Source: Actinotalea sp. Marseille-Q4924
GTDB taxonomy: Bacteria > Actinomycetota > Actinomycetes > Actinomycetales > Cellulomonadaceae
Direction: 5' to 3'
Length of the DNA stretch: 64,000 nt
Assembly (NCBI RefSeq): GCF_916618755.1
Contig: NZ_CAKAKB010000006.1
Span: forward strand, 124,001 to 188,000
Part shown: piece after piece, positions 7,338 to 14,982 of the stretch
How positions within the stretch are numbered: position 1 is the stretch's first letter
Layout: each line of letters opens with the position of its first letter
Program-made: the position numbers and the translations under genes
Notes under the pieces: model-generated
What the model was told of the DNA's origin: nothing
The model's input: the letters and a program-made list of their open reading frames with translations, nothing else
Databases searched by the model: none

Positions 7338-9436
7338 TCAGTCCCGCCAGACCTGGACGACGCTCGGCCGCGGGCCGCCCCACGCGTCCGGGGTCACGGT
7401 GCCCTCCGGCACGTAGTCCGGGAAGAGCGACTGCTGCGCGCCCCAGCGGCCGTCCTCGCCGGGGTGCTGCACCGCGACGTAGACCATGTCCTGCTGCTCC
7501 CGGATGACGGGGCCGCACGTCTCCGCACCCGTCGGCACGGACAGGAACTGCTGCACACGCCCCCGCTCGGGGCCCTCGAGCGGCACCTTGTAGAGGCCGT
7601 CGCAGTACCCGATGGTCCCCGGGGCGCCGTCGGTGGAGATCCACAGCGTCCCGTCGCCGTCGAACGCCACGTTGTCCGGGCACGAGATCGGGGAGACCGC
7701 CTCCGGCGGGAAGCCGGCGAAGTAGGTCGACCCGTTGACGGCCGGGTCGCCGCACAGCAGGAGGATCTGCCAGCCGAACGTCGTCGCCGTCGGGTCGTCA
7801 GCGGCCTCCGTCAGCTCGACGACGTGACCGTCACGGTTGCGGGTGCGGGGGTTGGGCTCGGTGGCGCCCTCGTTCGTGCCGGTGCCGCGGGCCGTGTTGT
7901 TCGTGCACGCCACGTAGACGCGGCCGGTGCGCGGGTTCGGCTCGACGTCCTCCGGGCGGTCCATCTTGGTCGCGCCGACGGCGTCCGCCGCCAGGCGGGT
8001 GCGGACGAGCACCTCCTCCGTGGTGAAGCCCGGGACCTGGCTCACGCCGTCGAGCACCAGCGGGACCCACTCCCCCGTGCCGTCGAAGGCGCCGTCGGAC
8101 GGGAGGGCACCCGTGCCCGTGATCTCCTCGACCGGGGAGTCGCCCCGGAAGCGCGCGACGTAGAGGCTGCCCGCGGAGAGCAGCCGCTTGTTGTGCTCGC
8201 GGTGCTGGTCGCCCTTGCGGTAGGTCTCGCGCGAGACGAACTTGTAGAGGTAGTCGAAGCGCTCGTCGTCGCCCATGTACGCCACGACGTGGCCGCTGGG
8301 GGCGACCCGGACCGTCGCACCCTCGTGCTTGAACCGCCCGAGCATCGTGTGCTTGACCGGCGTCGACGTCGGTCGTACGGGTCCACCTCGACGATCCACC
8401 CGAAGCGGTTCGGCTCGTTCTCGTACCCCGGCGTGCGCGCGTCGAAGCGGGGCTCGACCTCTTCCCAGCCGCGCGTCGTCGGCCGGTCCGCGAGCCCGTA
8501 ACGGGCGTTCTCCCGTGTGGCCGGGGCGCGGAAGTAGCCCTGGAAGTTCTCCTCGCCGGACAGGACGGTGCCCCACGGCGTCGTGCCGCCGGCGCAGTTG
8601 TTGAGCGTGCCGAGCACGACGGTGCCCGTCGGGTCGTCCTGGGTCCGGAGCAGGGGCGAGCCGGCGGCGGGGCCGCTGAAGGTCATCGGCGTGCTCACGG
8701 TGATCCGTCGGTTCAGCGGCGCGCCGACGACGTACTGCCACGGCTCGCGCTTGCGGCCACGGGCGAGCTCGACGACCGACATGCCGTGCGCCGCCATGCC
8801 GATGCGCCGCTGCTCGGCGAGCTGCTCGGGGCTCGTCGCGGGCGGGAACATGACGTCCTCGTTCGTGTACTCGTGGTTCGTCACGAGCACGCCGCTGCGA
8901 CCGTTCGGCGCCTCGAGGATGTCGAGGTAGTCGACGTTGTAGCCGAGCAGGCGCTCCTGCAGCTCCGCGGTGAGCGTGGCCGGGTCGAAGGCGTCGGCCT
9001 CGGAGAAGAGCGGGTCGCCCCAGCGCACCAGCGGCGCCCACACGTAGCCGCCCGGGACGACGAGGTCGTCCACCGCGGCGCCCGTCGGCGGGATCGGCTG
9101 GAAGGGCAGGCGTCCCCTGGTCGCCCCCGCTGCGGCGGCCGACGGCGCCCCACCGACGTGGGCGGCGATGGTCACCGCACCAGCACCGCCGGCCATGCCG
9201 ACGAGCACCGACCGGCGCGTCAGTGCGGCGTCGGCGACCTCCTTGAAGGTCGGGTTGTCGCTCGTGTTCGGCACCGGGTGGAAGCACGCGTCGGCGCACT
9301 TCAGGTGGCACGTCACCGCGGAGCGCTTGCCGGCGGTGTGGCCGAGCATCGGCAGGAGCGGGAGGAGGCTCCGGCGCCGCGGTGCGTCGGGAGCGTGGTG
9401 GGCGGTCGTGCTGGACCGGTCGTCCGTCGTCGTCAT
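7338..9436 (-). pseudogene. PhoX-type alkaline phosphatase (DUF839), frameshifted
   Basis: ATG at 9436 (GGGGGA upstream) opens a DUF839/PhoX protein: a long N-terminus, a twin-arginine export signal LTRRSVLVGMAGGAGAVTIAA near residues 70-90, then typical PhoX text such as VLVTNHEYTNEDVMFPP, GTLNNCAGGTTPWGT and LSGEENFQGYF. Near 8371 the frame is lost after EVDPYD; the correct continuation (PTSTPVKHTMLGRFKHEGA, ending PSVVQVWRD) is in another frame down to 7338. Restoring one G on the plus strand at 8371-8372 (GG to GGG) rejoins both halves into about 699 residues. PhoX enzymes are exported calcium/iron phosphomonoesterases for phosphate scavenging. Both halves look otherwise intact, so this is either a very recent mutation or a sequencing error in a G run. 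Confidence 0.85.
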
Positions 9437-9527
9437 GGTCGTCCCCCGTCGGGTGGCAGTCGGTCGACGTGACCCTGGCACCGCGGGTGACCGTCCCGGT
9501 GAACGACGGGTGACGGCTCCCGGAACG

Positions 9528-10254
9528 TCAGCGGGACATCGGGTCGACCCCACGGCGACGCCGCGCCGCGGTCAGCGCGGCGACGACGACCAGCGGCCAG
9601 AGCGACTGCGCGCCGGCGACGATGCGCTCGGACAGGCCGGTCAGGGCGCCGTCGGTCGGGGTCGCCCGCTGCAGCTCGAGGAGGAACCAGCCGAGCAGGC
9701 CCGTGAGGACGGCGGCGGCGGTGCAGGCGACACGGGGGCGCACGACGGCCGGCCGCGGGTCGGGGGTGGGCGGGACGGCAGGCGGGGGCGGCTCGGGGGT
9801 CGCCGCGTCCCTCACCGTCGGACGTCGCCCGGCGCCACGCGAACGCCGGCCAGATGCTCAGCGCGACGAACCCCACACCCGCCGCGGCGCCGTGCGCCTG
9901 GGGGAAGGACGTGACCGGGGTAGCGGCCACGGCGGCCGTCGCCACGCCACCCAGGGCCAGGAGCAGCCGACCGGGGCGCGGGACGTCACGCAGCCCGCTC
10001 GCCGTGACCAGGTGGCACACACCGGTCACGGCCAGCCCGGCCGTCATCACCGCCGGGTACGCCGCCGGAGCGGCTGCGAGCGCGCTGATGGTCTCCCGCA
10101 CCGAGTCGAAGGCGCCCGGCTGGAGCCCGGCGGCGACGGTCCAGCCGCCGATCATCGCGACGGGTGCGAGGGCGGCGGACACCCGCGAGCGCAGGGGCAC
10201 CGGCGCGCCGGCCCTGGTCGCGGACGGCCGTGGTGGTTCGGGGGCGGTCGTCAC
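9528..10254 (-). pseudogene. DUF998 membrane protein, frameshifted
   Basis: GTG at 10254, exactly six bases after a TACGGT -10 box, starts a DUF998-type protein with hydrophobic helices: GGWTVAAGLQPG, the family-like DSVRETISALAA, YPAVMTAGLAVTGVCHLVTA, RLLLALGGVATAAVAATP and GVGFVALSIWPAFAWRRA. After about residue 146 this frame turns into charged nonsense, while another frame (about 9815 to 9528) carries the missing end: TAAAVLTGLLGWFLLELQ and GLSERIVAGAQSLWPLVVV. The shift corresponds to one extra base or two missing ones near 9815-9850. Function of DUF998 proteins is not established. It is the second frameshifted gene in 3 kb. Confidence 0.7.
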
Positions 10255-10305
10255 CGGCCGACCGTAGCCCGCGGTCCGGCCAGGACGAGGGATGCTGGAC
10301 GACGA

Positions 10306-10341
10306 AGGCCCTGACCCGGCTCTCGCCGCAGGTCAGGGCCT
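10306..10341 (-). terminator. Hairpin after tRNA-Arg
   Basis: AGGCCCTGACC (10306-10316) pairs perfectly with GGTCAGGGCCT (10331-10341) around a 14-base loop, 12 bases downstream of the tRNA-Arg end. No U-tract, as is common in high-GC actinobacteria. Confidence 0.7.
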
Positions 10342-10352
10342 CTCGTCACGTG

Positions 10353-10425
10353 CGCGCCCGGAGGGACTCGAACCCCCAACCTTCTGATCCGTAGTCAGAT
10401 GCTCTATCCGTTGAGCTACGGGCGC
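10353..10425 (-). tRNA. tRNA-Arg (anticodon ACG)
   Basis: Read on the minus strand, 73 bases fold as a cloverleaf: acceptor GCGCCCG with CGGGCGC, D-arm TAGCTCAACGGATAGAGCA, anticodon stem TCTGA/TCAGA with loop CTACGGA (anticodon ACG, to become ICG), and T-arm GGGGGTTCGAGTCCCTC. The discriminator base is G. CCA is not encoded. Confidence 0.95.
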
Positions 10426-10620
10426 AGGGCCCCGGAGGGCCGCAGACGAGGATACATGGCCCCCGAGGCTGGACCCAATCCGGGTCGGCCGCCAGAACCG
10501 TGTCCCTCCAACGGGTGAACGCCAGCGGGCCTCCGGGTGTCGTACGCTCCTGCCCTCCAACCCGGTCACGGCGCCATCGCCGAGGACGTCGCGTGGTGGC
10601 CGTCCTCCGCCGGAGCTCCC

Positions 10621-11649
10621 GTGTCGCTCGACCTCCCCCTCCCTCTGCCCGGGCCCGCCGCCCCGGTCGCCCTGACCCCGCCCGCGCCGCCGACGACGCC
10701 GCCGCGCGCGGCCGCCGCACCCGTCACGCCGCCCGACGAGGCCCTGGGCGCCGTCGTCGCGCCGTCCGCGGAGGCCCTCGAGCACCGCCTCCTCGGTGAC
10801 CGCGTGGAGGTCCTGCCGCTGCCGACGGCCGGCTGGCACCTCGCCGACGCCCTGGACGCCCTGGCCGAGGCGCGACTGGCCATGCCCTACCTGCCGGCCA
10901 CGGACGCCGTCGTCGTCGTCAGCGACCTCACGACGGTCGTGCTGCGGCTGGGCGACCACGCGGTGAAGGTCTACCCGCCGGGCACGGACCCGGCGCACCT
11001 CGGGCGCATCGTCACCGGGCTGGCCGGCTCGACGACGGCGCTGCTGCCGACGGGCGGTCCGGTCGTGACCTCGTCGGGCGTCGTGCTCGTGTCCCCGTGG
11101 CGGGCGCCCGTGCGACCGGTGGACTGGACCGAGACCGGGGCCCTGCTGCGCCGCTTCCACGACGACCACGCCGACGCGGACGTCGCCGCGTGGGACCCGC
11201 TGCGACGCCTCGTCACCCAGGTCGACGGCTTGGCCGACGACGACGCCCGCGTGCTGCTGGACGCCCGGCGCGCGCTGCTCGACGCGGTCGCCGACCTCCG
11301 GCCGTTCCTCGCCCCCGGTGTGCTGCACGGCGACGTGTCGCCGCTCAACGTCCTGCGCACGGCGGACGGGCCGGTGCTCATCGACATCGACTTCGTCGCG
11401 CGGGGCCCGCGGGAGTACGACCTCTTCAGCGCCGCGCGCCGGCACGTCACCGGCGAGCTCGACGACGTCGCCTACCTCGGCTTCTGCCGGGCGTACGGCG
11501 CCGACGTGCGGGGGTGGGACGGTTTCGCGGTGCTCGACCGCATCGGGCGGCTCGGCGGCGTGGCGTTCCGGCTCTGGGACGACCGGCGCCACGGCCGCCC
11601 GCTTGACTGGCTGCCCACGACCGTCAGCGAGTGGCGCACACCGCTCTGA
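10621..11649 (+). CDS. Aminoglycoside phosphotransferase-fold kinase of unknown substrate
   Basis: 342 residues from GTG 10621, which has GGAG five bases upstream. A longer frame opens at GTG 10537, but a TACGCT -10-like box at 10544-10549 would start the RNA near 10556, after that codon. The first 60 residues are Pro/Ala-rich. The kinase fold follows: a degenerate nucleotide lobe (VVLRLGDHAVKVYPPG with the likely Lys), the catalytic loop GVLHGDVSPLNVLR, and the metal-binding IDIDFVARGPREYDL. APH-fold proteins phosphorylate small alcohols; many act on metabolites rather than antibiotics, and nothing here argues for resistance. It stands alone between tRNA genes. Confidence 0.75.
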   Translation: MSLDLPLPLPGPAAPVALTPPAPPTTPPRAAAAPVTPPDEALGAVVAPSAEALEHRLLGDRVEVLPLPTAGWHLADALDALAEARLAMPYLPATDAVVVVSDLTTVVLRLGDHAVKVYPPGTDPAHLGRIVTGLAGSTTALLPTGGPVVTSSGVVLVSPWRAPVRPVDWTETGALLRRFHDDHADADVAAWDPLRRLVTQVDGLADDDARVLLDARRALLDAVADLRPFLAPGVLHGDVSPLNVLRTADGPVLIDIDFVARGPREYDLFSAARRHVTGELDDVAYLGFCRAYGADVRGWDGFAVLDRIGRLGGVAFRLWDDRRHGRPLDWLPTTVSEWRTPL

Positions 11650-11737
11650 CGGCGGCGGGCGACGGCATCACCGGGGAGGATCGGTGCCACCCTGCGCAAC
11701 GGGTCTTCCCGGGTGTGCAGGCGGACAGCCGGGCGGG

Positions 11738-12286
11738 TCAGCGCGGCGCCGGCAGCGAGCGGAGCCACGCGGCGAAGGTCTCGTTGTTGACGGTGCCCGC
11801 GCGGTGCGCCTGGACGTGCGCGACCGCCTCGGCGCCGGTGACACCGAGGACCTCCCGCACGACCAGCGACGCGACCAGCCCCGACCGGTTCCGCCCGAAC
11901 GTGCAGTGCACGAGGACCGTCCGCCCCTGCGCGATGAGACCGGCGACCATCCGCGCCAGGTGCTGCGTGAAGGCGGGGTCGGGGACGTCCTCGGCGTCGA
12001 CGAGCGGCGCCTTGACGTACGCGAGGCCGTCGGTGGCACCGGCGGGCGGGTGCGTGTCGGCGTCGGCGATGTCGACGACCACCGAGACGCCCTGCTCGCG
12101 CACCCAGTCGAAGTCGACCGGGCAGCCCCCCTGCCAGAGGCGCCCCGGCAGCAGCTCCGTGGGCGGGTCGGCAGGCGCGACGCCCGGCAGCTCCACGGGG
12201 ACGGTGGTGAGGCCCGTCTCGGCGGTCGTCGGGGCGTCGGCGGCCGCGTCGACGTGGGCCGGCTGGAGGTCGGTCTGCGCGCTCAC
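11738..12286 (-). CDS. Protein tyrosine / dual-specificity phosphatase
   Basis: 182 residues from GTG 12286, six bases after a TACCGT -10 box, so probably a leaderless message. The signature HCTFGRNRSG carries the nucleophile Cys128 and the phosphate-binding Arg134. An upstream Asp-rich stretch (VDIADADTHPP) and WQGGCPVDFDWVREQGVSVVVD match cysteine phosphatases of the dual-specificity type. The first 35 residues look disordered. Substrate unknown; a phosphoprotein or phosphoinositide-like lipid is possible. Transcribed away from the tRNA-Ser terminator on the same strand. Confidence 0.82.
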   Translation of the reverse strand: MSAQTDLQPAHVDAAADAPTTAETGLTTVPVELPGVAPADPPTELLPGRLWQGGCPVDFDWVREQGVSVVVDIADADTHPPAGATDGLAYVKAPLVDAEDVPDPAFTQHLARMVAGLIAQGRTVLVHCTFGRNRSGLVASLVVREVLGVTGAEAVAHVQAHRAGTVNNETFAAWLRSLPAPR

Positions 12287-12425
12287 GTTGGCACGGTAGC
12301 CGCGACCGACGACGACGGCGCGGGGAGCCCGTGCACGGGGTACCGGCACACCTGCGGCCCGAAGAGGCGGGGCATGCCGCCCCCGGCCTGGTGAGGAGTC
12401 GCGACGGTGACGTCGGCCCACAGCA

Positions 12426-12458
12426 CGACAGCCCGGACCGTGACGGTCCGGGCTGTCG
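12426..12458 (-). terminator. Hairpin after tRNA-Ser(GCT)
   Basis: Bases 12426-12440 and 12444-12458 form a perfect 15-base stem (core ACAGCCCGGACCG) with a three-base loop, ten bases past the tRNA end. It should stop the tRNA transcript before the phosphatase gene. Confidence 0.8.
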
Positions 12459-12467
12459 GTGACGCGG

Positions 12468-12558
12468 CGGAGACGGTGGGATTTGAACCCACGGAGGAGC
12501 TTGCACCCCTCACGGCCTTAGCAGGGCCGCGCACTAGACCTGACTATGCGACGTCTCC
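12468..12558 (-). tRNA. tRNA-Ser (anticodon GCT)
   Basis: 91 bases on the minus strand: acceptor GGAGACG with CGTCTCC, anticodon loop CTGCTAA between GGCC arms (anticodon GCU), a long class II variable arm (GAGGGGTGCAAGCTCCTC), and T-arm GTGGGTTCAAATCCCAC. The long variable arm and anticodon both indicate serine. Confidence 0.95.
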
Positions 12559-12681
12559 AGGCCTTGCGTCGGTCAGGGTACCCGGCGCCGCGACCACGGA
12601 GCAAAGGCGCCGCGCGCGCCCGCCGACGCCGTGGCGCGCCGGCCGGCCCGTGCGCGCTCTCGGCCGCCCGGCGGCCCGCGG

Positions 12682-13947
12682 CTACCGCTCGAAGCCCCAG
12701 GCGCGGTCGGTGAGGATGCGCGCCGCGGCGAGCCCGATGGCGATGGAGATGACGACGAACAGCGCCTGCACGCCGGCCGTGACCGCGACCTCCGCGTCGC
12801 CGTTGTTGAGGCTCACGAACGTCCGGTAGACCGCCGCCCCCGGGACCATGATCACCACGGCGGGGACGGAGAGCGTGATGCGGGGCAGCCGCATGCGCGG
12901 GGCCACCAGCGCGGCGAGGGCGCCGACGACGAACGTCGCGATCATCGTCGCCGCCTGCATCGCCATGCCGAGGTCGGCCAGCTCCAGACGCAGCACGTTC
13001 GCGACCATCCCGATGCCCGCGGCGGCGATGGCCATGCGGACCGGCGAGTTGAACAGCAGCGCGAAGCCCAGCACGCCGAGGAAGCTGGCGACCAGGCGCA
13101 GGACGACCTGGAGCGCGGCCGGGATGGCGAGCGCCGCCGTCGGGTCCGGGACGAGCCCCGTCACCCAGGACACCGCCCACACCGAGATGCCGGCGGCGAG
13201 CAGCACGACGAGGGCGTAGACCTCCCGCGCGACGCCCGCGGAGAAGTCGAACTTCGCCAGGTCCAGCGCGCCGGTGACGAGCGCGAACCCCGGGACGAGG
13301 AACAGCACGGCGGAGATGTAGCCCGCCTCGTGGCCGCGGCCGGCGCCGTCGGCGAGCGCGTCGAGCGCCTCGACGAACCCCAGGTAGACGAGGCACGACA
13401 CCGCCGCGGCCACCCCCGTGACGGCGAACTGGTTGACGTGGCGGTGCAGGAAGTACCGCCGCACGGCCTGCCCGAGCCCCGCGGCGAGGAAGACGCCGAG
13501 CACCTCGACCGGCCCGCCGTTGTTGAGGAACGCGAAGGCGCCGCAGGCGACGGCGGCGAACAGCGCGTTGAGGATCGCCGGGTACAGCGGCCGTAGCCGT
13601 TCGATCCGGTCCAGCTCGGCGTTGACCTGCTCGACCGTCGCGCCCGGCCGCAGGCCGTTCGCCAGGTGGGTCAGCTGCTCGAGCCGGTGCGCGTTGACGC
13701 CGATGGCCCGGACCTCCGCGACCTCGGTGCGGAAGATGGGGCCGCGGTGGGACGTCGCCGTGATCTCCGTCAGGGTCACGTGCGCCTGGTGACGGTCCAG
13801 CCCGAGCGCCGCCGCGACCTGCTGCATCGCCGTCTTGACGCGGTAGGAGCCGGTGCCCGAGGCGAGCATCGCCTTGCCCATGCGCAGGATCGTGCCGGAC
13901 TGGCGGATGAGCTCGACCGGTTCCAGGTCGTCCTCGCGGGTCGTCAC
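12682..13947 (-). CDS. Threonine/serine exporter-family protein (ThrE type)
   Basis: 421 residues from GTG 13947, seven bases after a TAGCCT box, consistent with a leaderless start. The N-terminal half has the soluble ThrE_1 region (MLASGTGSYRVKTAMQQVAAALGL, TLTEITATSHRG) followed by about five membrane helices; the C-terminal half (TGLVPDPTAALAIPAAL onward) is a second set of about five helices of the ThrE_2 type. ThrE of Corynebacterium exports threonine and serine using the proton gradient. Both halves in one chain match the actinobacterial form. No metabolic genes are adjacent. Confidence 0.85.
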   Translation of the reverse strand: MTTREDDLEPVELIRQSGTILRMGKAMLASGTGSYRVKTAMQQVAAALGLDRHQAHVTLTEITATSHRGPIFRTEVAEVRAIGVNAHRLEQLTHLANGLRPGATVEQVNAELDRIERLRPLYPAILNALFAAVACGAFAFLNNGGPVEVLGVFLAAGLGQAVRRYFLHRHVNQFAVTGVAAAVSCLVYLGFVEALDALADGAGRGHEAGYISAVLFLVPGFALVTGALDLAKFDFSAGVAREVYALVVLLAAGISVWAVSWVTGLVPDPTAALAIPAALQVVLRLVASFLGVLGFALLFNSPVRMAIAAAGIGMVANVLRLELADLGMAMQAATMIATFVVGALAALVAPRMRLPRITLSVPAVVIMVPGAAVYRTFVSLNNGDAEVAVTAGVQALFVVISIAIGLAAARILTDRAWGFER

Positions 13948-14046
13948 GCGGGTCAGGCTAGCGACGGTCGACGGCGGTGCCCGGGGACCGTCGGTCCAGT
14001 CAGCGCCCCCGTGACCCACGCGAGCGACCGGTGGGTGGTGCCGGCG

Positions 14047-14829
14047 TCAGAGGCGCGCGTACTTCGCCCGGGCGAAGGAGTACACCCCGTACGCGACGAA
14101 GCCGATCGCCACGGCCCCGAGGGCCACCTGCCCGAAGGGCGCCTGACGGAACGCCTCCAGGGCGGCGTCGAGGCCCTGCGCCTGCGCGGAGTCGCTCGCT
14201 GCCGCGGCGGACACGAGCAGGCCGCCGACGACGACGAACGCCGCGCCCCGCGCCACGTAGCCGGCGCGCCCGGCCGTGACGACCCACGACGGCGGCCGCT
14301 CGCGGAGGTCCTGCAGGAACCGCTTCGTCCAGCCCTTGTGCACCTGGTAGAGGCCCACGCCCACGATCCCGAGGCCGACCAGGCCGACGAGGATGCGACC
14401 GAGCGGCTGCTGCATGACGGTCGCCGTCGTGCTGCTCGCGTCGCCACCGCCGCCCGAGCCGGTGACGACGCCGAAGGTCGTGCCGGCGAGCACGAGGTAG
14501 ACGACCCCCCTGGCGGCGTCCTTGACGCGGTCCTTCGTCTCCCCGCCGAGGAAGGCCGAGACGACGTTCCACAGGCCGAGGAGGACGAACCCGACGAAGG
14601 CCAACCAGAGCAGGAACTGCCCGAAGGGCTGGTCGGCGAGCGTCCGGAGCGCTCCCGACGCGCTCGCGTCCTGTCCGCCACCCGAGGCCGCGCCGACCGC
14701 CAGCTGCAGGGCGATCCACCCGATGATGATGTTGACGAGCCCGTTGGCGGCGTAGCCGAGGCGGGCTCCCTTGCGGAACGCGGGGTGCTGGGCAGCGCGG
14801 GACGCGGACCCGTGGGCCGAGGTGGTCAT
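14047..14829 (-). CDS. DUF1206 membrane protein
   Basis: 260 residues. Three repeats of a two-helix unit are visible, each beginning with an aromatic/Gly-rich helix: KGARLGYAANGLVNIIIGWIAL, DRVKDAARGVVYLVLAGTTFG and AGRAGYVARGAAFVVVGGLL, each followed by PFGQFLLWLAFVGFVLLGLW-like second helices. This threefold duplication defines DUF1206. Function is unknown. A CACAGT box lies six bases before the ATG, again suggesting a leaderless transcript. Confidence 0.82.
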   Translation of the reverse strand: MTTSAHGSASRAAQHPAFRKGARLGYAANGLVNIIIGWIALQLAVGAASGGGQDASASGALRTLADQPFGQFLLWLAFVGFVLLGLWNVVSAFLGGETKDRVKDAARGVVYLVLAGTTFGVVTGSGGGGDASSTTATVMQQPLGRILVGLVGLGIVGVGLYQVHKGWTKRFLQDLRERPPSWVVTAGRAGYVARGAAFVVVGGLLVSAAAASDSAQAQGLDAALEAFRQAPFGQVALGAVAIGFVAYGVYSFARAKYARL

Positions 14830-14926
14830 CCGGTCACTGTGGCACCGGTGCCGATCATGCGCCTGTCGAATCCGGCGGGCCGCGCGCGGCCGGTCGCTCC
14901 GGGCGTCCCTGGCCCCGGTACGCCGA

Positions 14927-14957
14927 CGGGCGGGGGTGCCGGAGCACCACCCGCCCG
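14927..14957 (-). terminator. Hairpin after the esterase gene
   Basis: CGGGCGGGGGTGC (14927-14939) pairs with GCACCACCCGCCCG (14944-14957) with one bulged A and a four-base loop, 26 bases past the esterase stop. Confidence 0.7.
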
Positions 14958-14982
14958 CCGACGTGAGGAGGAGGTCAGCGCC

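Noticed and set aside
10537-10620. Upstream GTG 10537 as start of the kinase-fold protein
   Set aside because: No ribosome site, and a -10-like box downstream of it would exclude it from the message; GTG 10621 has GGAG.
10621-11649. Aminoglycoside resistance gene
   Set aside because: Fold alone is not evidence of resistance; no similarity to known resistance enzymes could be recognised.
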